From the NCBI GenBank assembly GCA_030695265.1, contig JAUYTA010001051.1, positions 1 to 9,329 on the forward strand: a stretch of 9,329 nucleotides of DNA. Direction: 5' to 3'. This document shows positions 1 through 5,689 of this stretch, piece after piece. The position numbers and the translations under genes were made by a program. Origin of the DNA: Bacteroidota bacterium (GTDB lineage: Bacteria; Bacteroidota; Bacteroidia; Bacteroidales; Prolixibacteraceae). The number at the start of each line of letters is the position of its first letter. Positions within the stretch are counted from its first letter, which is position 1. The notes beneath the pieces were generated by a model. The model was not told the DNA's origin. It made no database searches and saw only the letters and a list, made by a program, of their open reading frames with translations.

Positions 1-1267
1 TGATAATCGCCAGAATTATAAACAGCCCGATACTTCCTGCCAACAGTGCATAATCATGTAATTGCAAAATGGTGAAAAGGAAGACATACAATCCGATTTG
101 TAGAAGGCTTACCCATCCTACCATTTTTATATTTTTCAGGATCGAAAAAGAATACCATGAAATGAGCGAAGTAACTGAAACAGCCGAAATCAGGTAAGCC
201 CAATTAAAACCGGTTTGCTCTCCGATGGAAGTGAGTAAAGCATAAAAAATCAGCAGCGCAAAAGCTACCAGCGAATATTGAAAAGGATGAATCCGGGTTT
301 TGCTTTTCATCTCAATGAATATAAAGATGATAAAATTGAGCGCAATAAACAGGATGGCATATTTCACCGAACGCATGGATTTCTGGTAGTGATCGATTGG
401 GATGAGCAGTTCAACCCCCAAAGTGGCCTCATGCGTGTTGTATTTCCGGTCAACCCATTGCTGCGGAAAATTGCGGTTCAGATGGGTCACCAACCAGTTG
501 GCAGTAAACCCATTGGCTGTAACATTCCGATCTGAGGGAAGAAATCCTCCGGTAAAACTCGGTGAGGCCCAATCCGATTTCATATTGACTTCCGATGTTT
601 TACCCAAAGCTTCCACCGACAAATCTTCCGAACCGTTCAAAACCAGTTCAATCTCAAAATTCAATGGCTGCGTCAAATCAATTTCACCAGCCTTTACCGT
701 TATTCCTGATTGAAACAAATCGGTGTCAGCCACACCCGGATCAACTTTACATTTCTGACCATTGACAACCAGTTCAGGCAGATTTTTAATGCCCCGCATG
801 TCCGAAATGCCAATGGTGAAATACGCAGCGTCCCAGTTATACCTGGCATTCTGAATATCCAGCTGCGAAACATCTGTTTGGGCAAATGTGCCTTTCAGCT
901 TGATGCGGCCTTCGTAAACCACCACTTCGTAAATGCCCCGTTTACGCTTTTCAGGAGCCAGCGAACCATCCGTTTTCAAGGTTTCAGGCAAAAAATGGGC
1001 AATACCTTTTCGTTCAATCATCGCTTCCCCAATTTCATTTTGTTCCTGAATGACAAACGGCACATTCAGCACCGGACCTGCAACCACCTGCTTACTGCCC
1101 CATTGAGCATAGAGTTCATTTTTTACTTTTTCGCTCAAGGCAATCCGCTCTCTGATGATGTCCTGAATTAAAAACGACGGGATGAGCAGCAGAATCGCAA
1201 GCCCCGAAACGATGATCATCTTCACACTGTAACTGTTCATGAATTGTTGAATACCTTTTGTTTCCAT
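1..1267 (-). CDS. creD: CreD-family inner-membrane protein, 3' end cut by window edge
   Basis: The frame is open from an ATG at 1267 to base 1, giving 422 codons with no stop. The protein starts METKGIQQFMNSY, followed by one hydrophobic segment at about residues 16-37. A long hydrophilic, beta-rich domain fills about 40-295 and contains APEKRKRGIYEVVVYEG and a typical DxxRG stretch (ISDMRGIK). About five membrane helices follow from residue 300. This is the CreD/PF06123 layout: an N-terminal anchor, a large periplasmic domain and a C-terminal helix bundle. Family members are about 450 aa, so about 30 residues are missing here. In E. coli CreD is a CreBC-regulated envelope-integrity protein. 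Bacteroidota homologues usually sit beside a small winged-helix regulator, as here. The regulator gene ends 54 bp upstream, and an inverted-repeat element at 1279-1305 lies in that gap. Family assignment is firm; the exact physiological role is not. Confidence 0.93.
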   Translation of the reverse strand, partial: METKGIQQFMNSYSVKMIIVSGLAILLLIPSFLIQDIIRERIALSEKVKNELYAQWGSKQVVAGPVLNVPFVIQEQNEIGEAMIERKGIAHFLPETLKTDGSLAPEKRKRGIYEVVVYEGRIKLKGTFAQTDVSQLDIQNARYNWDAAYFTIGISDMRGIKNLPELVVNGQKCKVDPGVADTDLFQSGITVKAGEIDLTQPLNFEIELVLNGSEDLSVEALGKTSEVNMKSDWASPSFTGGFLPSDRNVTANGFTANWLVTHLNRNFPQQWVDRKYNTHEATLGVELLIPIDHYQKSMRSVKYAILFIALNFIIFIFIEMKSKTRIHPFQYSLVAFALLIFYALLTSIGEQTGFNWAYLISAVSVTSLISWYSFSILKNIKMVGWVSLLQIGLYVFLFTILQLHDYALLAGSIGLFIILAII

Positions 1268-1278
1268 TGTTTTGAATT

Positions 1279-1305
1279 TTTAAAAGTACTTTGAATTACA
1301 AAGTT
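1279..1305 (-). promoter_or_regulatory. Candidate operator upstream of creD (copy 1 of a 27-bp element)
   Basis: The element contains the inverted repeat ACTTTG-AATTA-CAAAGT (1288-1304), next to the palindrome AAAGTACTTT (1283-1292). It matches 25 of 27 bases of the element at 2493-2519, upstream of the membrane-protein gene. Its left end is 11 bp upstream of the creD ATG. On the minus strand AAACTTTG (1306-1299) is one base away from the TAnnTTTG -7 box, but no good -33 TTG is seen at the right distance. Binding by the neighbouring winged-helix protein is inference. Confidence 0.6.
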
Positions 1306-1321
1306 TGTGAATAAAAAAAAA

Positions 1322-1618
1322 TTATTGATTGCTAATTAGTTCTTCCAGGGCTGCCAGATGTTGGCGAAACAAATTCTTTCCATGATCTGTAGCCCTGTAT
1401 GTAGTGCTGGGTTTCCGGCCAACGAATTGTTTGGAAACCAGTATAATTTCTTGCTGTTCCAATGCTTTCAGGTGACTGGCAAGATTTCCGTCGGTCAGTT
1501 CAAGCAAATCCTTCAGGGCATTGAAATCCAGCGTGTCGTTCACCATCAGTGCCGACATGATTCCAAGCCTGATGCGGCTTTCGAATACTTTCTGAAGATT
1601 TGAAATTGGATTTTTCAC
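1322..1618 (-). CDS. Small winged-helix transcriptional regulator (HTH_34 type)
   Basis: This 98-aa DNA-binding protein resembles the PF13601 winged-helix family, a compact MarR/ArsR-like fold. The N-terminal helices hold LQKVFESRIRLGIMSALM. The helix-turn-helix occupies about residues 31-57, with the recognition helix around TDGNLASHLKALEQQ. The beta-wing is about 58-76 (SKQFVGRKPSTTYRAT), and a C-terminal helix (residues 79-95) probably dimerises. There are no cysteines and no metal or ligand domain. The start codon is GTG (RC of CAC at 1616-1618). The frame upstream hits a TAA after three codons and offers no ATG, so GTG is the best start. It lies between the 212-aa membrane protein (upstream) and creD (downstream), and all three are on the minus strand. 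In Bacteroidota this family repeatedly sits next to creD, so it is the likely local regulator, probably acting at the 27-bp elements at 1279 and 2493. Confidence 0.9.
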   Translation of the reverse strand: MKNPISNLQKVFESRIRLGIMSALMVNDTLDFNALKDLLELTDGNLASHLKALEQQEIILVSKQFVGRKPSTTYRATDHGKNLFRQHLAALEELISNQ

Positions 1619-1854
1619 CAGAGTTTATTTACAATTTAACTATTTACAATTGACTATTTAACGCTGCGAGGTGCGCTTTTCGACCCTTCGGCAGGCTCAG
1701 GGCAACGCTGCTTCGCACTCAGGGCTCGCCACCACTTTCATCGGACTCCAGTCTTCGGTCTTCCGACTTTTCTGAATTCTGCGACTGCTTTCCCTTCTCC
1801 CTTTTCCGTTCTCCATGCCCCGCGCTCTCTGCCCCGTGCTCTCATCCCCATGCC
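1619..1854. repeat. 236-bp intergenic island built of several repeat-like tracts
   Basis: No gene is visible here. From left to right it holds AT-rich direct repeats of TATTTACAATT (1626-1636 and 1641-1651, period 15, with a partial third at 1655). Next is a CCCTTCGGCAGGCTCAGGG element (1684-1702). A GTCTTCGGTCTTCCGACTT tract follows (1751-1769), then a pyrimidine-rich run (about 1788-1814). Two tandem 14-bp units of TGCCCCGyGCTCTC (1816-1829 and 1830-1843) come last. The composition is much more GC- and pyrimidine-rich than the flanking genes. Such tracts look like the dispersed intergenic sequences common in Bacteroidota genomes; function is unknown. Confidence 0.6.
1684..1702. repeat. CCCTTCGGCAGGCTCAGGG dispersed-repeat-like element
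   Basis: This 19-bp imperfect palindrome (CCCT...AGGG ends) strongly resembles the CCCTTCGACAGGCTCAGGG-type sequences I know from intergenic regions of many bacterial genomes. A second CTCAGGGC lies nearby at 1718-1725. Only one full copy is present in this window, so dispersal in this genome cannot be shown from the sequence. Confidence 0.5.
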
Positions 1855-2493
1855 CTACCGCTCATATTTATAATACATCACTGTTCCGTAAACAATGTGC
1901 ACCACTCCAAATCCCACGACCCAAAACAGCAAACCGTAATTGATAAAAATTCCGGCCAGAATTCCCAACACGATTTCAGTCAGCCCCAGATAATGAATTT
2001 CCCCAAAAGTAAATTTCCCGGCATTCACCAATGATAATCCATAAAAAATGAGTGTTACCGAAGCAAGCAACTCAATATTGTTCCGGAATATCAGAATAAT
2101 TGCGAAAATCCCTCCTGAAACCAGTGGAATCAGAAGGTGTCCGACCAAACGTTTGGTTGAATTGGTCCAGAATTGCTGGCCAGCCTTTTTTGCCTTCCTG
2201 AAAGAAAAGTAAACAGCTCCCAAAATGGCAAAGCCCAAAACCAGTAAGGCGTCAATTGCCAGGTAAAGCCTGATGTTGGCCGTTGGCGAAGCCCCCAGAC
2301 TACGCATGAATTCATCGTATTGCACGTGACCCGAATCAAGAATAATTAACCAGGCAACCGCAGCGCCGATCAAAGCACATACGCCGGCGAAAACGCCTGA
2401 TAAACCGCTTAACGACAAAAACTTGGAAGATCGTTCCATGATCTCGCGAATGGCCTGAAGATCTTCCTTTGGATTGGCTGAGTTTGTTTTCAT
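1855..2493 (-). CDS. Six-helix membrane protein of unknown function, regulator/creD neighbour
   Basis: The product is 212 aa. A short charged cytoplasmic N-terminus (MKTNSANPKEDLQAIREIME) is followed by about six hydrophobic segments, at about residues 30-52, 75-98, 116-136, 141-158, 166-186 and 188-207. Loops are short and a Lys/Arg-rich loop (about 99-118) suggests an inside-facing segment. The C-terminus is YYKYER. No cysteine pair, catalytic motif or transporter signature is visible. It reads in the same direction as the winged-helix gene and creD and has the best promoter of the three (TTG at 2540-2542, TAACTTTG at 2520-2513). It is therefore likely the first gene of that unit, although the regulator lies 236 bp further on, across a repeat-rich gap. 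The ATG at 2493 directly follows the 27-bp inverted-repeat element, which overlaps the -7 box, so repression at this site is plausible. I do not recognise a named family. Confidence 0.85.
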   Translation of the reverse strand: MKTNSANPKEDLQAIREIMERSSKFLSLSGLSGVFAGVCALIGAAVAWLIILDSGHVQYDEFMRSLGASPTANIRLYLAIDALLVLGFAILGAVYFSFRKAKKAGQQFWTNSTKRLVGHLLIPLVSGGIFAIILIFRNNIELLASVTLIFYGLSLVNAGKFTFGEIHYLGLTEIVLGILAGIFINYGLLFWVVGFGVVHIVYGTVMYYKYER

Positions 2494-2519
2494 TTAAAAG
2501 TACTTTGAGTTGCAAAGTT
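2493..2519 (-). promoter_or_regulatory. Candidate operator upstream of the membrane-protein gene (copy 2)
   Basis: The inverted repeat ACTTTG-AGTTG-CAAAGT lies at 2502-2518, within a 27-bp stretch differing at only two positions from the creD-upstream copy at 1279-1305. Its CAAAGT arm overlaps the -7 box of the promoter at 2513-2542. A bound protein would therefore block transcription. The likely binder is the winged-helix regulator encoded at 1322-1618 (inference). Confidence 0.65.
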
Positions 2520-2542
2520 AATAATCGAAATTCATAAAGCAA
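2513..2542 (-). promoter_or_regulatory. Bacteroidota-type promoter for the membrane-protein gene
   Basis: On the minus strand TTG (2542-2540) is followed after 19 bases by TAACTTTG (2520-2513). This is an exact match to the TAnnTTTG -7 consensus with correct spacing for the primary sigma factor of Bacteroidota. Transcription would begin near 2507, giving a very short leader before the ATG at 2493. Confidence 0.6.
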
Positions 2543-2637
2543 GAGTTGCAGCAAAAAAAATTCCGGCTTCACTCCCCTTTTCAGGAAAATGAATACCGGA
2601 ATCTCTGAATTTAATCTTAACCACTAATATCTGCATA

Positions 2638-2701
2638 GGTGTCGCGGATTCTAATCGCGAATTGCAAAAAAACAATATCGGAGATTAAAATTCTCCGCAC
2701 C
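2638..2701. repeat. 64-bp element of two nested imperfect palindromes
   Basis: The element begins GGTGTCGCGG and ends CCGCACC, so its ends are inverted. Each half is itself a hairpin: TCGCGGATT-CT-AATCGCGA (2642-2660) and CGGAGA-TTAAAAT-TCTCCG (2679-2697), separated by a run of seven A (2666-2672). The two halves also resemble each other as reverse complements. It lies in the space between two minus-strand units and provides the terminator described separately. Confidence 0.5.
2666..2697 (-). terminator. Rho-independent-type terminator of the radical SAM/thioredoxin unit
   Basis: Read on the minus strand, the stem CGGAGA/TCTCCG (arms 2697-2692 and 2684-2679, 7-nt loop) starts 10 bp after the flavoprotein stop codon. 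It is followed by ATATTG and seven T (2672-2666). The T-run is a few bases from the stem, so efficiency is uncertain. Position and shape fit the end of this operon. Confidence 0.55.
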
Positions 2702-2706
2702 CCAAT

Positions 2707-3975
2707 TTATCCGATTTCCCTTGTGATTGAAATGGCAGCAATGGTTCCATCAGCAATAGCAGTTGTAATCTGCCTGTATTTTTTGCTAGTCACATCGCCC
2801 ACGGCAAACACGTCATCAATATTGGTGCGTTTATCTTCATCGGTTTTGATGTATCCCCATTCATCAAGCTCAAATTGATTGTTGAATATTTCGAGATTGG
2901 GTTTTAACCCGATGAAAACAAAAATACCGTCGGCAGTGATCGTTTTCATCTCTTTGGTTTTCAAATGCTCAACTTCAACAACCATTTTATCTCCGTCTTT
3001 TTTAATGGCACGTGGTTCGTGCGATAACATGAACGAGATTTTTGGATTGGCAAAAGCTTTTTCCTGTGCGGTTTTGTTGGCCTGAAGTTGGTCGAACTGG
3101 TGGATGATGGTGATTTTGGAAGCGAACTTCGCAATAAAATCAGCTTCTTCGATGGCTGAATTTCCACCGCCAACAACAATTACTTCCTTGTCGCCAAAAT
3201 ATTTGGCATCGCAGGTCGCGCAATACGAAATTCCTTTTCCACGATATTCCACTTCTCCCGGAATGCCCATTTTGTTTGGTGAAGTTCCGGTTGCGACAAC
3301 AATTCGTTTGGCGCGAATGGTTTCCTGGTTGTCAATGGTAATTTCTTTTTTCTGAAGATCGACTTTTGTCACGTCAACCGCCACTTTATAGGTTGTTCCG
3401 CATTGTTTGGTTTGCTCCGACATGTTGTGCCCAAGCAGATATCCGGGCTGCGGATCAATAAAACCGGGATAGTTCGACACCATGTGGGTAGTAGAAACAT
3501 ATCCGCCGGGAAGGGCAATGTCGATTAAAACAGTATTTATTTTAGCCTGACACAGGTACAATCCTGCGGTCAAACCGCCAGGGCCGGCACCCAAAATGGC
3601 CACATCAACATCGGTTACAAAAGGTTGCTGCGTTGCCATTATTTGAGTTACTTTTTCTTTTCCCAGAACATGTTTCAGTTCGCGAACAATTTCGGAGCGC
3701 TTAACGCCACCCGCCAAACGACCGCAAACCTCTTCCCCATCCTGATAAAATAAAAGTGTCGGAGAGCTTTTTACAATTAACTTATCCGACAGTTCGCGGT
3801 TTCCCTGACGAAAAATTTTCACAAATTTGATTTCTTTTCCAAAAAGCTTTTCAAGACCTTCCAGTTTAGGTGCAACGGCCTCGCATGGAGCACATTCAGT
3901 TGAAAAAAAATCAACCAATACGTTTCCACCGTTTAATACTTCTTTTTCAAAATCTACTGCATTAATTTCTTTCAT
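2707..3975 (-). CDS. Thioredoxin fused to thioredoxin-reductase-like flavoprotein
   Basis: This 422-aa protein has two parts. Residues 1-105 are a thioredoxin fold with active site CAPC (C28, C31) and the cis-Pro region KSSPTLLFYQDGEEV. After a linker, residues 120-422 are a low-Mr thioredoxin-reductase-type flavoprotein. That part shows the FAD Rossmann motif GAGPGG (129-134), the redox pair CATC (C252, C255), the second dinucleotide motif GGGNSAIEEA (269-278) and the C-terminal FAD motif FAVGDV (390-395). The family uses NAD(P)H and FAD to reduce a dithiol, so the fused thioredoxin is probably its own substrate and relay. The stretch after the second motif is HQFDQLQANK, not the HRRxxFRA arginines that bind the NADPH phosphate in E. 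coli TrxB. This hints at NADH or another donor, as in AhpF. The known mycobacterial fusion has thioredoxin at the C-terminus, the reverse of this order. The gene starts 11 bp after the radical SAM gene, so the two are co-transcribed. Confidence 0.93.
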   Translation of the reverse strand: MKEINAVDFEKEVLNGGNVLVDFFSTECAPCEAVAPKLEGLEKLFGKEIKFVKIFRQGNRELSDKLIVKSSPTLLFYQDGEEVCGRLAGGVKRSEIVRELKHVLGKEKVTQIMATQQPFVTDVDVAILGAGPGGLTAGLYLCQAKINTVLIDIALPGGYVSTTHMVSNYPGFIDPQPGYLLGHNMSEQTKQCGTTYKVAVDVTKVDLQKKEITIDNQETIRAKRIVVATGTSPNKMGIPGEVEYRGKGISYCATCDAKYFGDKEVIVVGGGNSAIEEADFIAKFASKITIIHQFDQLQANKTAQEKAFANPKISFMLSHEPRAIKKDGDKMVVEVEHLKTKEMKTITADGIFVFIGLKPNLEIFNNQFELDEWGYIKTDEDKRTNIDDVFAVGDVTSKKYRQITTAIADGTIAAISITREIG

Positions 3976-3986
3976 GGGTGTATGTT

Positions 3987-5288
3987 TTATTCGTTGAAAT
4001 AATGTCCAATCCCCAGTTCCAGCAATTCAGTTACCGGGCGGCAATCGTGGCTGTTCAGTGTTCCGTTGTAATTTTTGGCCATCGAAGCGCATCCGCCGCC
4101 ACAAATTAAACTCATGTTACAGCTCTGGCATTTTGGGATCGACAAAATATCGCGCTCCTGCCATTCCTCAACAGCTTCCGTATTTTTCCTGATTTCAGGA
4201 TAAAAAGTTCCAAGACTTTCATCCTTCTTGCCCACCGTGGCAGTACAGGCGTAAACATTTCCGGTGAAATCGAAAGCCCATTCGGTTTTGGTTCCGGTGC
4301 AGGCATCGAAAAGCGGCGCAGGCATTTCACCCTGTTCGAACAAAAATTTAGATACCGAAAATGCCGGTTTGTGAAATTCGCTGATATGAGGGAATTGGTT
4401 CAGCAAATAGTACAAATCCTGATATAGTTCCAGCCTTGAATACAATTTCGACTGATTGGCCTGACATTCGTGCAGTTCATAATTTCGTCCCAACTGGGTT
4501 TTAAATAACGGAGATGCAGTCCAGCCTTTGTTGATGGCAAACTGAGCCAAATCAGGCAGATTGCCAATATTTTGTTTGTCAACCACCATGCGCAAATTGA
4601 CTGGAATGTTGTTTTCAATCAACAGGTCAACTCCGCGAACAATACGATCGAAAGTCGGATTGCCGCCTTTCAGGTAACGACGCTGGTTGTGTATTTCGCT
4701 GGTTCCGTCTATTGTCACCTGAATTTCGCGAATGATACCCTTTTTTAAAATGGGAATGTATTCTTCCAGATTGTACCCGTTGGTAACCGCAGCAATTTCA
4801 AGATTCAATGCAGTTGCCCGTTCAATAATGTATTCGATATTTTCCTTGTGGCGCGGGGCATTCATAAAAGGTTCGCCACCAAAAAGGGTGATATACTTTC
4901 TTCTACCGGAAAACTCTTTTAGGATGTAATCAAAAAAAGAGTCTGTCACTTCTTTCGACAACGCCACGGGCAAAGCTTCGTAACCAGCCTGGTAGCAATA
5001 CGAACAATCGAAATTGCACGAGTAGTTGGTCACGAAAAAGATTTGAACCTCATCCTTTTCCCGGTCGTCAAGAAACTTCAGGTACTTTTCGCGAAACAAT
5101 CGCTTTTCCAGAACCGGATCGACGACGTAACCATTTTCAATCAGTTCCTGATTTGTTTCGTCAATATTTTTCAATTGCCCGAAAGTTTCCTGATCAAGAA
5201 TATCAGCCTGCCCCGACAATGAATTCACTACGAACCAATTGCCGGAGTCTTTTATTTTTGATGTGATGTTGTATTTGGAGAGTTGCAT
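3987..5288 (-). CDS. Radical SAM/SPASM protein, probable peptide maturase
   Basis: The product is 433 aa. Residues 1-80 form an N-terminal region (SLSGQADILDQETF) of the sort that precedes the core in many peptide-modifying radical SAM enzymes; whether it binds a leader peptide is inference. The radical SAM core carries C91-x3-C95-x2-C98 (CNFDCSYC), the GGEP motif (137-140), and VTNGY and VTIDGT strands. The C-terminus has the full seven-Cys SPASM signature: C330-x12-G-x4-C348, then C387-x2-C390-x5-C396-x3-C400, then C416. That arrangement binds two auxiliary 4Fe-4S clusters. Families with it include PqqE, anaerobic sulfatase maturases (anSME) and thioether-forming sactipeptide enzymes. No sulfatase gene is nearby. 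A 31-aa three-Cys peptide gene lies 129 bp upstream and a thioredoxin/reductase fusion follows, so peptide maturation is the best reading. The ATG at 5288 follows GAAGGGGG, which can serve as a ribosome-binding site. Family is certain; substrate is not. Confidence 0.92.
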   Translation of the reverse strand: MQLSKYNITSKIKDSGNWFVVNSLSGQADILDQETFGQLKNIDETNQELIENGYVVDPVLEKRLFREKYLKFLDDREKDEVQIFFVTNYSCNFDCSYCYQAGYEALPVALSKEVTDSFFDYILKEFSGRRKYITLFGGEPFMNAPRHKENIEYIIERATALNLEIAAVTNGYNLEEYIPILKKGIIREIQVTIDGTSEIHNQRRYLKGGNPTFDRIVRGVDLLIENNIPVNLRMVVDKQNIGNLPDLAQFAINKGWTASPLFKTQLGRNYELHECQANQSKLYSRLELYQDLYYLLNQFPHISEFHKPAFSVSKFLFEQGEMPAPLFDACTGTKTEWAFDFTGNVYACTATVGKKDESLGTFYPEIRKNTEAVEEWQERDILSIPKCQSCNMSLICGGGCASMAKNYNGTLNSHDCRPVTELLELGIGHYFNE

Positions 5289-5292
5289 GGAT

Positions 5293-5324
5293 GGCCCCCT
5301 TCTAATTCCCCCGAAGGGGGAAAG
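5293..5324 (-). repeat. GC-rich hairpin element A, just upstream of the radical SAM gene
   Basis: On the minus strand it reads TTCCCCC-TTC-GGGGGAA, then TTAGAAGGGGGCC, ending 5 bp before the radical SAM ATG. The first part forms a strong hairpin that can adopt a C-UUCG-G loop. The GAAGGGGG part could act as ribosome-binding site or could alternatively pair with the CCCCC arm, which would hide it. It is related to element B (5365-5404) in the opposite orientation. Confidence 0.6.
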
Positions 5325-5364
5325 TAAAAAACAATAAAAAACTACAGAATGTGAATTTGAAACA

Positions 5365-5404
5365 CCACCCCAATCCCCCTCCTTCGGAGGGGTTAGGGGA
5401 GGCT
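5365..5404 (-). repeat. GC-rich hairpin element B, 14 bp after the peptide gene
   Basis: The inner stem CCCCTCC/GGAGGGG (5376-5382 and 5386-5392) has a TTC loop. An outer stem pairs CCxCCCCAA (5365-5373) with TTAGGGGAGG (5393-5402) with one bulge. It sits in the transcript between the peptide gene and its presumed maturase. A stable hairpin there could protect or partly terminate the message, giving more peptide than enzyme, but no U-run follows on the minus strand. Together with element A it forms an inverted pair of one repeat type. Confidence 0.6.
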
Positions 5405-5417
5405 TTTTCCTTTTGCC

Positions 5418-5513
5418 TTAATCGTGGCATCCGGCAATAATTTGTGATTGTTTGGCACAGCATTGTGCCTGTTTAACCTGTCCTTTGCGGACTTTTTTTA
5501 CTAAACTTTTCAT
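5418..5513 (-). CDS. 31-aa three-cysteine peptide, candidate RiPP precursor
   Basis: A short frame runs from ATG (5513) to TAA (5418). The first 17 residues are strongly basic (MKSLVKKVRKGQVKQAQ) with no acidic residue. The tail holds an adjacent Cys pair (C18, C19) and C29 followed by His30 and Asp31 (ending AGCHD). It is very rich in Lys and Gln. There is no signal peptide or membrane segment. The gene reads in the same direction as the radical SAM/SPASM gene and is the only plausible small frame between it and the methyltransferase. A basic leader plus a short Cys-containing core next to a SPASM enzyme is the usual look of a precursor for radical-SAM thioether or related modification. Alternatives are a small metal- or metalloid-binding peptide, or a chance frame. 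I recognise no named family, and translation is not proven by the sequence. Confidence 0.62.
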   Translation of the reverse strand: MKSLVKKVRKGQVKQAQCCAKQSQIIAGCHD

Positions 5514-5689
5514 TCTTGAGAATTTTGTATTGATTAACTATAGAAAATAAAAGTAGGTTAAATGAACCAAGGTTCGATATAAAACACTTTCAGACTTTTC
5601 GAAAAATATCCAATTCTGAATATTCAATATCCAATATCCAAATTATTCAGCAAACTTGGAACTTGAAACCTTGAACTTGAAACTCTGTT
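5514..5689. other. Intergenic region upstream of the peptide gene
   Basis: The 176 bp between the methyltransferase stop and the peptide ATG hold no gene. The methyltransferase-proximal half (about 5610-5684) is a low-complexity echo tract. The peptide-proximal half contains a GAACC-AA-GGTTC inverted repeat (5564-5575). It also contains, on the minus strand, TACTTTTA near 5555, one base off a TAnnTTTG box but without a well-placed -33 TTG. The peptide could use a weak promoter here or be read through from the methyltransferase. Confidence 0.4.
5611..5684. repeat. AT-rich echo repeats after the methyltransferase gene
   Basis: GAACTTGAAAC occurs twice with period 14 (5659-5669, 5673-5683), and CAATATC/CCAATATCC units repeat at 5625-5640 next to AATATTCAATAT. 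The sequence begins 5 bp after the methyltransferase stop. Similar repetitive tracts are familiar from Bacteroidota intergenic regions; function is unknown. Confidence 0.5.

Noticed and set aside
710..1171. 153-aa plus-strand frame
   Set aside because: It is antisense to creD, whose translation is clearly that of a known family; the plus-strand product has no recognisable features.
1619..1854. CRISPR array
   Set aside because: The repeats are short (11-15 bp), differ in type and have no regular unique spacers; no cas gene is present.
3987..5288. Anaerobic sulfatase maturase or arsenosugar ArsS assignment for the radical SAM protein
   Set aside because: No sulfatase gene is nearby. ArsS-type proteins are shorter and have a different C-terminal domain, whereas this protein has the full SPASM signature.
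5293..5404. Insertion sequence or MITE with target duplication
   Set aside because: The two hairpin elements form an inverted pair, but the 40 bp between them encodes nothing and no flanking direct repeat was seen. Kept as repeats only.
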